Shown in pieces: positions 1 through 5,271 of a DNA stretch of 7,487 nucleotides; position 1 is the first letter of the stretch, and each line of letters opens with the position of its first letter. Origin of the DNA: Campylobacteraceae bacterium (lineage in GTDB: Bacteria > Campylobacterota > Campylobacteria > Campylobacterales > JALSKU01); assembly GCA_015488975.1 (NCBI GenBank), contig WFMT01000104.1:1-7487 (forward strand), given 5' to 3'. A program made the position numbers and the translations under genes. Below the pieces are notes generated by a model. The model ran no database searches. It saw only the letters and a list, made by a program, of their open reading frames with translations, and was not told where the DNA came from.

Positions 1-1833
1 AAGTGCGGGTGCATCATTGACACCATCTCCTGTCATACCTACTATATGATTTGCTTTTTGGAGTTTATCAACTATAAAATACTTATCTTCAGGAAAAACC
101 TGAGCAAATCCGTTTGCACTCTCAATTATTTTAACTATTTCTGATTCATGCTGTTTTACGCTTCCGGACGGTACTGGCTGATTATTTAACTCTTTTTGAA
201 CTTGTACTACAACTTTTTCAACCTGTTTATCTAACTCTTCTTTAGAAATATCTTTTTCTAATGTTTTCAAAATAGAGCTTGATATTATCTTTGAAAGATA
301 AATATACTCTTTTTGACTCTCACCTTTTAACTCTTTTATATTTTCTATATCACTCCCGATATTTAATAGATTTGATATATATTTTGCAACTGATATATTA
401 TCTCCAGTTACCATCTTTACAGAAACATTTTTTTGATTTGCTTCTTTGATAGCTTCTTTTGAATCCTCTCTCGGCGGATCAAAAAGCGGAATCAATCCTA
501 CAAAATGAAACTTTTCATCTTCTTCTTTTTTAAAACCCACTCCAAGTGCCCTAAAGCCTTTTTGGGCAAAAGATTCGACTTGAACATACGCATCTTTTTT
601 ATCAAACTCTTTAGTGTCACAATCTTCTATTATGACCTGAGGGGCTCCTTTTATATAAGTTACACCATTATCAAAAATACCTTTGGTTCTTTTATGTACA
701 GGGTCAAATGGGATAAATTTTTGCATTTTCATCTGAGTAAATTTATCATTGAGTTTATGCTCATCAAGATAATCAAAAATAGGCTTTTCTATAGGGTCGG
801 CATTTTCTTTCTTGCTCGCATAAGCTCCATACAGCATAAGGTCATCAGCAGTATATCCTTTTGCAAGATAAGGATCAGCAAGACTCATTTTATTTTGTGT
901 TAAAGTACCTGTTTTATCAGAGCACAATATATCCATTCCTGCGGCTTCTTCGATAGCTGAGAGTTTTGTAACTATCGCTTGTTTTGTTGCTAATACTCTA
1001 GCCCCTAATGCCATAGTTACAGTTAAAACTGCCGGCATGGCAACAGGTATGGCAGCGATTGTCAAAATCAAAGCAAATATTAAAAGATTTAGGATAGGCT
1101 CATGCCTGCTGACTCCGTGGTATATAATAACAGCAATCAACACCAAAGTAACAAGTATCAAAAAATCACCAACTTTGATAACCATTTTTTGAAAGTGACC
1201 TTGTTCATTTTTTTCAGCTTTTGCTATTAGCCCTACTGTTTTTCCAAAATAAGTATTAAGTGCTGTAGCCGTTACTTTTGCGATCATCTCACCCTGTTTT
1301 ATGATGGCATTTGCATATAAATCTTCTCCGGCTTGTTTGTTGACCGGCAGTGATTCTCCAGTTAGTGCAGACTGATCAACCTGCAAAAAGTCCCCGCCTC
1401 CAAGCAACTTACAATCAGCAGGCACAACATCACCTATCTTGATTTTTATAATATCCTCAGGTACTATCTCCTTGGCATCTATACTCTGCCACTTTCCATC
1501 TCTTAAAACCAAAGCTTTTCTTGCTAATTTCTTCTTTAAAACAGATATCGCACTGAGTGCTTTTGACTCTTGGAAAAAATCAACAAAAGCATTTATAAGA
1601 AGCATCAGCAAAATAACTGAAAAATCTTCCCATCTTTTAGCAACAGCAGAAAGAATAACAGCAACTTCAATCATCCAAGGAATTGGACCCCAAAACTTCT
1701 TAAAAAGACGATGAACCCAAGTCTCTTCTTTCTCTTTTATTTCATTATAACCATATTTTTGGAGTTGCTTTTTTGCCTCATCACTTGTCAAACCTTTTAA
1801 ATTATCCATATCTTGCATTTTGACTTCTGACAT
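1..1833 (-). CDS. P3A-type (plasma-membrane proton-efflux type) P-type ATPase, C-terminus cut by window edge
   Basis: ATP-driven inner-membrane cation pump, most like the fungal/plant/archaeal H+-ATPase group. The reading frame is open from ATG 1833 to the edge (611 codons, no internal stop), so it is truncated only by the window. Seen in order: M1-M2 at about 49-88; actuator domain with TGES at 158-161; M3 and M4 at about 218-275, M4 carrying IPVAMPAVLT; phosphorylation motif CSDKTGTLT with acceptor Asp306; the P3A-typical FDPVHKRT at 376-383; KGAP at 395; DPPR at 452; MVTGD at 474-478; and hinge motif GDGVNDAP at 602-609. The rest of the P domain and M5-M10 are missing, including the M6 aspartate that would indicate proton transport, so the ion is inferred from family only. 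The TGD-to-GDGVND span is about 50 residues longer than in yeast Pma1. The start has AGGAG at 1839-1843. It lies 14 bases after the ribonuclease gene, probably in the same operon. Confidence 0.93.
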   Translation of the reverse strand, partial: MSEVKMQDMDNLKGLTSDEAKKQLQKYGYNEIKEKEETWVHRLFKKFWGPIPWMIEVAVILSAVAKRWEDFSVILLMLLINAFVDFFQESKALSAISVLKKKLARKALVLRDGKWQSIDAKEIVPEDIIKIKIGDVVPADCKLLGGGDFLQVDQSALTGESLPVNKQAGEDLYANAIIKQGEMIAKVTATALNTYFGKTVGLIAKAEKNEQGHFQKMVIKVGDFLILVTLVLIAVIIYHGVSRHEPILNLLIFALILTIAAIPVAMPAVLTVTMALGARVLATKQAIVTKLSAIEEAAGMDILCSDKTGTLTQNKMSLADPYLAKGYTADDLMLYGAYASKKENADPIEKPIFDYLDEHKLNDKFTQMKMQKFIPFDPVHKRTKGIFDNGVTYIKGAPQVIIEDCDTKEFDKKDAYVQVESFAQKGFRALGVGFKKEEDEKFHFVGLIPLFDPPREDSKEAIKEANQKNVSVKMVTGDNISVAKYISNLLNIGSDIENIKELKGESQKEYIYLSKIISSSILKTLEKDISKEELDKQVEKVVVQVQKELNNQPVPSGSVKQHESEIVKIIESANGFAQVFPEDKYFIVDKLQKANHIVGMTGDGVNDAPAL

Positions 1834-1847
1834 ATTTTCTCCTTTTT

Positions 1848-3245
1848 CTATACCCAAATTTCTTCGGCAAATTTTACTATATGGGCTTTTTTATCCATTT
1901 TTTCCTTCATAACTTTTTTCAAAATCTCTTGTTTATCTTTTTCGCCATGAATTAGATAAACTTTTCCCAATTTGTCAAAATCTTTCATCCAATTTATCAA
2001 ATCATCCTGATCTGCATGAGCTGAAAAACCATTTATCGTGTAAACTTTTGCCTTTAAAGCTATCTCTTCGTGATAAATTTTTATATGCCTGTCACCCTCA
2101 ACAATCTTTCTTCCAAGAGTTCCTTTAGCTTGATATCCGACAAATAAAACACTGTTCTTTTCATCCCAAAGCCTGTGTTTAAAATGGTGAAGTATTCTTC
2201 CTCCACTACACATTCCGCTTCCTGCTATGATAATGCATCCGCTTTTTTCTTCATTTATCTTTTTAGATTCATCCGGTTTTAAAGTAAAATGAACATAAGG
2301 AAATTCAAATATACTACCATCTCGTTTTAAAAAATCATTACAGCATTTACTAAGCTCTTCGTGATAAATATCATATAGTTTGGTTGCTCTTATTGCCATA
2401 GGTGAGTCTATATATACTTTACATTCAGGAAGTTCGTTTTTATCATACATTTGCTTCAATATACAAAGTATCTCTTGAGTTCTTTCAATGGCAAACGAAG
2501 GTATCAGGACATTTCCTTGGTTTAAAAGTGTATAAGTTATGACTTTTTTAAATTCTTCCTCGCTGTCTTTTATACCTTTGTGATTTCTATCCCCGTAAGT
2601 TGATTCTATATATAGTGCATCTGTCTCTTTCAGTGTAGTTGGATTTGGCATAACCAAATCATTATGATTGCCTAAATCCCCACTAAAAACTATCTTTTTA
2701 GAATTGCCGTCTTCAAGATATGTTATCTCAAGAATTGCTGAGTCTAAAATATGCCCTGCATTTCTAAATGTAACATTCACATTTTTTGATAATTTTATCT
2801 CTTTATCATACTCCGCATAAACAGTCTGCAATTCATACATTGATTTAACATCTTCAACCTTATAAAGTGGCTCATTTACTTTTTTTTCTTCACCTCTTCT
2901 TTGGGCTTTTTTATATTTAGTCTTATACTCTTCTTCCATCAAATGAGCACTATCAAGAAGTACAACCTCAGCTAAATCCATTGTGGACTTTAAAGTGATA
3001 ATTCTTCCTTTAAATCCCTCCCTAACAAGTTTTGGAATTCTTCCAACATGATCTAAATGGGCATGAGTTATGAGCAAGATATCTACATCTTTAGGATCAA
3101 AACCAAAAGGCTCATAATTTCTGCCTCCAATGAGACCTTGAAACATTCCGCAATCCACCAAAATCTTAGGCTCATTTTTTATTTGCAAAAGATGAGCCGA
3201 TCCTGTAACTTCTTCTGTTGCCCCAAAAGATTGAACAAGTGCCAT
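1848..3245 (-). CDS. MBL-fold beta-CASP ribonuclease-type metallohydrolase (CPSF73/TTHA0252-like)
   Basis: A 465-residue cytoplasmic protein of the metallo-beta-lactamase plus beta-CASP family, whose members are zinc-dependent RNA endo- or exonucleases. Seen: N-terminal GATEEVTGSAH; zinc motif HAHLDH at 61-66; AGH at 163-165; SGDLG at 188-192; STYGDR at 215-220 opening the beta-CASP region; PSFAIERTQE at 249-258 (motif A); DSPMA at 280-284; GSGMCSGGR followed by HH at 342-354 (motif B region); FSAHAD at 407-412 (motif C); and a C-terminal RMMBL-type part with IHGEKD at 432-437. All expected metal ligands appear present, so it should be active. Length is normal for bacterial and archaeal single-domain members without a KH domain. 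I chose ATG 3245 because the upstream ATG at 3311 would add 22 hydrophobic residues unlike the family, has no ribosome site and lies in the promoter region; 3245 has AAAGG six bases upstream. The RNA target is unknown. Confidence 0.93.
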   Translation of the reverse strand: MALVQSFGATEEVTGSAHLLQIKNEPKILVDCGMFQGLIGGRNYEPFGFDPKDVDILLITHAHLDHVGRIPKLVREGFKGRIITLKSTMDLAEVVLLDSAHLMEEEYKTKYKKAQRRGEEKKVNEPLYKVEDVKSMYELQTVYAEYDKEIKLSKNVNVTFRNAGHILDSAILEITYLEDGNSKKIVFSGDLGNHNDLVMPNPTTLKETDALYIESTYGDRNHKGIKDSEEEFKKVITYTLLNQGNVLIPSFAIERTQEILCILKQMYDKNELPECKVYIDSPMAIRATKLYDIYHEELSKCCNDFLKRDGSIFEFPYVHFTLKPDESKKINEEKSGCIIIAGSGMCSGGRILHHFKHRLWDEKNSVLFVGYQAKGTLGRKIVEGDRHIKIYHEEIALKAKVYTINGFSAHADQDDLINWMKDFDKLGKVYLIHGEKDKQEILKKVMKEKMDKKAHIVKFAEEIWV

Positions 3246-3251
3246 AATATA

Positions 3252-3256
3252 CCTTT
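3252..3256 (-). promoter_or_regulatory. Ribosome binding site that fixes the start of the beta-CASP gene
   Basis: On the minus strand AAAGG lies six bases before ATG 3245. The longer in-frame ATG at 3311 has no comparable site, so this supports the shorter 465-residue product. Confidence 0.7.
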
Positions 3257-3324
3257 CATCTAAAAATTTTATTATTATACAGACTATCAATAACACATAT
3301 CTGTTAGTCAACTTACATAATGAA

Positions 3325-3333
3325 ATTATAGCA
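3325..3333 (-). promoter_or_regulatory. Candidate extended -10 promoter for the ribonuclease-ATPase operon
   Basis: The minus strand reads TGCTATAAT, a perfect TATAAT with an extended TGn, in the 149-base gap between dedA and the ribonuclease gene. Transcription would begin near 3318, giving a leader of about 70 bases. No good -35 hexamer is seen, as is common in Campylobacterota. A second TATAAT on the same strand at 3274-3279 would give a leader of about 20 bases and cannot be excluded. Either would let the ribonuclease and ATPase be transcribed independently of dedA. Confidence 0.5.
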
Positions 3334-3361
3334 TTTTTTGCAAATGGATAGTAAATAGTTA

Positions 3362-3379
3362 CAATATTAATTCAATATT
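3362..3379. repeat. CAATATT direct repeat upstream of the ribonuclease promoter
   Basis: CAATATT occurs at 3362-3368 and again at 3373-3379, exactly 11 bases apart (one helical turn). If the -10 at 3325-3330 is used, the pair lies at roughly -44 to -61, where an activator or the RNA polymerase alpha subunit would bind. The repeats are short and the region is AT-rich, so chance is possible. Confidence 0.25.
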
Positions 3380-3394
3380 TTTGATACGAAGGGG

Positions 3395-3973
3395 CTAAGT
3401 GTTCCTTTTTTTTCTTAAATCATAAAAAACATATAAAGTTGAAATGACAATCACCAAACACAATAAACCCATTGTCACATAAATAACTTTTTGATGTGAT
3501 GATTTTTCATTGCCAAATAAATAACCAATAAGCAACATAAGATTAACCCATATTATATTTGCTGTTAGTGTAAGGGGGATAAATATTTTTAATTTTAGTC
3601 TTGATAATCCTGCTGGTATAGATATATACTGTCCAAAACCAGGGGTCAATGGAGCTAAAAATACTGAAATCTTGCCATGTCGTTTAAAAAATCTTGTTAC
3701 TTTGCCTAAAATTCTTTTTTTTCGTAAAAATTTCTTTGCGATAAAAAGTGCGAAATAATAGTTAAATAACGCACCGCTTAAACTCCCAAATGCACCACAT
3801 ATAGACAATAGCAAATAATTCTTTGTACCAACAGAAGCGAGATATCCATTTGGTATTAATACAAGTTCACTTGGAACAGGTATAAAAGTCCCTACTAAAA
3901 ACATATATATATAAAGACCTATATACCCTATACCATCAACAAATTCTAAAAGTGGATGTATAAACCAGGACAT
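3395..3973 (-). CDS. DedA/VTT-family inner-membrane protein, arginine-lacking variant
   Basis: A 192-residue membrane protein of the DedA (SNARE-associated, VTT domain) family. Members serve membrane homeostasis, and some carry undecaprenyl-phosphate or other lipids across the membrane. Seen: an N-terminal hydrophobic stretch at about 15-31; the re-entrant loop signature FIPVPSELVL with Glu36; glycine-rich membrane segments at about 52-80; a basic linker at 80-99 (KKFLRKKR, RFFKRHGK); a second loop TPGFGQYISIPAGLSRL at 110-126; then membrane segments at about 128-154 and 161-184. Length is usual. Oddity: where family members usually have R-x-x-P-G-x-R, this protein reads P-L-T-P-G-F-G at 108-114, so both conserved arginines (R130 and R136 of E. 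coli YqjA, needed there for function) are absent. The start at 3973 follows the upstream gene's stop after six bases and lacks a clear ribosome site, implying coupled translation. Confidence 0.85.
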   Translation of the reverse strand: MSWFIHPLLEFVDGIGYIGLYIYMFLVGTFIPVPSELVLIPNGYLASVGTKNYLLLSICGAFGSLSGALFNYYFALFIAKKFLRKKRILGKVTRFFKRHGKISVFLAPLTPGFGQYISIPAGLSRLKLKIFIPLTLTANIIWVNLMLLIGYLFGNEKSSHQKVIYVTMGLLCLVIVISTLYVFYDLRKKRNT

Positions 3974-3982
3974 ATTATATTA
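3974..3982 (-). other. Coupled stop/start junction: TAA, six-base TATAAT spacer, then ATG of dedA
   Basis: On the minus strand the small gene ends with TAA (3980-3982), followed by TATAAT (3974-3979) and the dedA ATG. The two genes are in the same frame with no other stop between them. No Shine-Dalgarno sequence sits at normal distance; the nearest purine run, GGGA, is about 17 bases upstream. Termination-reinitiation is the simplest explanation. The spacer also matches a -10 hexamer, but transcription from it would start inside dedA, so a promoter role for full-length dedA is not credible. Confidence 0.55.
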
Positions 3983-4186
3983 CATAAGTCCCAATTCTTC
4001 CAAAATCGGATCAAACTCTTTTGCGATTTTTAAAAGTTCTGCCCCCAGTAAACCTTCACCTTTATCTTGCAAATACCACTCTTCTACTTTGCTTAATGCT
4101 TTTTCTTTATGCTCTTGTGATATATCTGTATTTTTCAAAATTATATCTTTGGCTTTTTGGATTTTCTTTTCTTTATCATGATGCAT
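3980..4186 (-). CDS. Small charged helical protein of unknown function (68 residues)
   Basis: I do not recognise the family. The protein is soluble-looking, with no signal peptide or membrane segment, and is rich in Lys and Glu. The N-terminal half (HHDKEKKIQKAKDIILKN, then SQEHKEKALSKVEEWY) reads as two amphipathic helices. A short GEGLLG turn at about 44-49 leads into a last helix ending KEFDPILEELGLM. That suggests a small helical bundle or an interaction partner, but this is inference. I chose ATG 4186 because AGGAG sits six bases upstream; the earlier in-frame ATG at 4228 has no ribosome site and lies in the promoter region. The gene is first in the leftward operon, directly before dedA, so the two products are made together. 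Confidence 0.75.
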   Translation of the reverse strand: MHHDKEKKIQKAKDIILKNTDISQEHKEKALSKVEEWYLQDKGEGLLGAELLKIAKEFDPILEELGLM

Positions 4187-4192
4187 TATTGA

Positions 4193-4197
4193 CTCCT
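4193..4197 (-). promoter_or_regulatory. Ribosome binding site that fixes the start of the small protein
   Basis: The minus strand has AGGAG six bases before ATG 4186, a near-consensus site. It supports a 68-residue product over an 82-residue one beginning at 4228. Confidence 0.75.
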
Positions 4198-4218
4198 TTT
4201 TTGTATAAAAATTTTTGT

Positions 4219-4227
4219 ATCTTAGCA
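4219..4227 (-). promoter_or_regulatory. Candidate -10 promoter for the small gene and dedA
   Basis: The minus strand reads TGCTAAGAT, an extended -10 with a one-mismatch hexamer (TAAGAT). Transcription would begin near 4212, leaving a leader of about 25 bases before ATG 4186. No clear -35 is seen. It lies back to back with the rightward promoter at 4246-4251. Confidence 0.4.
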
Positions 4228-4234
4228 TATTTTC

Positions 4235-4264
4235 ACAAATAATGATATAATACTCAACAAATAA
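4235..4264. repeat. ACAAATAA direct repeat straddling the rightward -10
   Basis: ACAAATAA occurs at 4235-4242 and 4257-4264, spaced 22 bases (about two helical turns), with the TATAAT at 4246-4251 between them. The position suits an operator acting on the divergent promoters. The repeat is only eight bases in an AT-rich spacer, so chance remains possible. Confidence 0.3.
4243..4251 (+). promoter_or_regulatory. Candidate extended -10 promoter for the EI24-like gene
   Basis: TGATATAAT is a perfect TATAAT with an extended TGn. Transcription would begin near 4258, giving a leader of about 27 bases before ATG 4285. No recognisable -35 is seen at the usual distance. Confidence 0.5.
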
Positions 4265-4284
4265 AATACATTATAGAGGAAAAG

Positions 4285-5199
4285 ATGAATGAATTAATTT
4301 ATGCGATTGTGTCAAGTTTTAAGACTATCATACAATGGAAAATTTCAAAATTAGCCCTTATCAGCGGTGTTTCACTTATGATAATGTGGATTATCATAGG
4401 ACTCATACTTTGGCATCCTCTAACCTCTTTTACTGCTAGTTTATTAAATTTTGTTCCATTTGCACTTATCAAATCAAATGGTGCTTTTATGCTCTCTTCT
4501 TTATTGTTCATACAAGCTATTTTAGTATCTCTTGCTTTTGTTATTATCATATTAAGCACAGTTATCGTTAAAGATGCAAAAGAAAAAAGATTTCCTCTTT
4601 TTATCATAAGTATCGCTCTTGTAGTCATCGTTTTTTGGGTAATTGTTTGGTTTTTCAATCATGCTGCTATCTATGCATACCTTGAAAAAGTTTTAACTTG
4701 GCTTCCTTTTGCAACCATAGAAAAAGCAATGTCATATATATTTGCTCTTTATATCCTGTATAGTTTCTATGTCGTATCTCTTCTTCTTTTTGTAAGTACT
4801 TTTAGCAGAGAAATCCTGAAAATGGGTTCAGATGATGAAATAGAAAAAAGATCAAACAAAAAAATATTTATATTTACAGCGAGGGATTCTCTTATATTTC
4901 TAATAGTTTCCATTGTAGCTTTTCCACTGTTTTTTGTCCCGATAGTAAACTTTTTTGTACAGATTTTAGTTTGGGTTTGGCTTATAAAAGATACTTTTTC
5001 TTATGATATAGGAGATATCTTTTACAATGAAGATGATATAAAAAAGATGAAAAAAGAGCACAAAGTTGCCGTATGGTCTATATCTTTCATGTCTGCAATG
5101 TTTAATTTTATACCAATTTTAAATATTTACAGCTCATACTTTGGCGAATTTGCACTATATCACTACTTTGACGAATATGAGAATAAACTTAGACTATAA
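4285..5199 (+). CDS. EI24/CysZ-like multi-pass inner-membrane protein
   Basis: A 304-residue integral membrane protein. Hydrophobic segments lie at about 23-43, 68-95, 103-124, 148-173, 202-233 and, less clearly, 263-295. The overall plan fits the EI24 domain family, whose characterised bacterial member CysZ takes up sulfate: a long N-terminal hydrophobic part, a charged cytoplasmic loop at 174-193 (GSDDEIEKRSNKK), an ARDSL helix start at 199-203, the PLFFVPIVNFF hairpin, and a C-terminal FIPILN segment followed by FGEFALYHYF. Helicobacter and Campylobacter relatives are usually annotated only as EI24 or hypothetical membrane proteins, so sulfate transport should not be assumed. GAGGA lies four bases before ATG. 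It is the only gene on its transcript unless reading continues into the receptor gene; the 72-base gap holds a candidate promoter and inverted repeat but no GC-containing terminator. Confidence 0.7.
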   Translation: MNELIYAIVSSFKTIIQWKISKLALISGVSLMIMWIIIGLILWHPLTSFTASLLNFVPFALIKSNGAFMLSSLLFIQAILVSLAFVIIILSTVIVKDAKEKRFPLFIISIALVVIVFWVIVWFFNHAAIYAYLEKVLTWLPFATIEKAMSYIFALYILYSFYVVSLLLFVSTFSREILKMGSDDEIEKRSNKKIFIFTARDSLIFLIVSIVAFPLFFVPIVNFFVQILVWVWLIKDTFSYDIGDIFYNEDDIKKMKKEHKVAVWSISFMSAMFNFIPILNIYSSYFGEFALYHYFDEYENKLRL

Positions 5200-5231
5200 T
5201 TATATTAACATTACTTAGATTTAATATAATT
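5198..5231. repeat. Perfect 11-base inverted repeat before the receptor gene
   Basis: AATTATATTAA at 5198-5208 is exactly mirrored by TTAATATAATT at 5221-5231, around a 12-base centre. The left arm begins in the stop codon of the EI24-like gene, and the right arm contains the candidate -10 of the receptor gene. Arm centres are 23 bases apart. It could be an operator. As an RNA hairpin it has no G-C pairs and is followed only by a short T run, so it would make at best a weak terminator. In AT-only sequence such a repeat is less improbable than it looks. Confidence 0.35.
5225..5230 (+). promoter_or_regulatory. Candidate -10 for the receptor/secreted-protein operon
   Basis: A TATAAT hexamer lies 41 bases before the GTG start, giving a predicted leader of about 35 bases. 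No -35 is obvious; TTAACA at 5205-5210 is too close. It lies inside the right arm of the inverted repeat, so a protein bound there would block it. Confidence 0.4.
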
Positions 5232-5271
5232 TTAGATACAATACTTAATAATTTTACATAAGTGAATAACA

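Noticed and set aside
505..903. Plus-strand frame of 132 codons
   Set aside because: It lies wholly antisense to the well-supported ATPase gene, and its Phe/Ile/Lys-rich product is what antisense AT-rich coding sequence gives.
1439..1714. Plus-strand frame of 91 codons
   Set aside because: Antisense to the ATPase M1-M2 and actuator region, with no ribosome site or recognisable domain.
3246..3311. N-terminal extension of the beta-CASP protein starting at ATG 3311
   Set aside because: The 22 extra residues are hydrophobic and unlike the family's cytoplasmic N-terminus, have no ribosome site and overlap the candidate promoter region; ATG 3245 has AAAGG at correct spacing.
3389..3414. Hairpin plus T-run on the plus strand resembling an intrinsic terminator (AAGGGG, loop, TTCCTT, then T-run)
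   Set aside because: It points rightward although no plus-strand gene lies to its left, it needs two G-T pairs, and the T-run simply encodes the lysine-rich end of DedA on the other strand.
3974..3979. TATAAT as a promoter for dedA
   Set aside because: Transcription would begin within the dedA coding region, leaving no leader or start codon; it is better seen as a spacer.
4187..4228. N-terminal extension of the small protein starting at ATG 4228
   Set aside because: It has no ribosome site and coincides with the candidate -10; ATG 4186 has a near-perfect AGGAG.
4021..4242. Plus-strand frame of 73 codons over the small gene
   Set aside because: Antisense to the small gene and its leader; the product is a low-complexity Leu/Tyr/Phe string and lacks a ribosome site.
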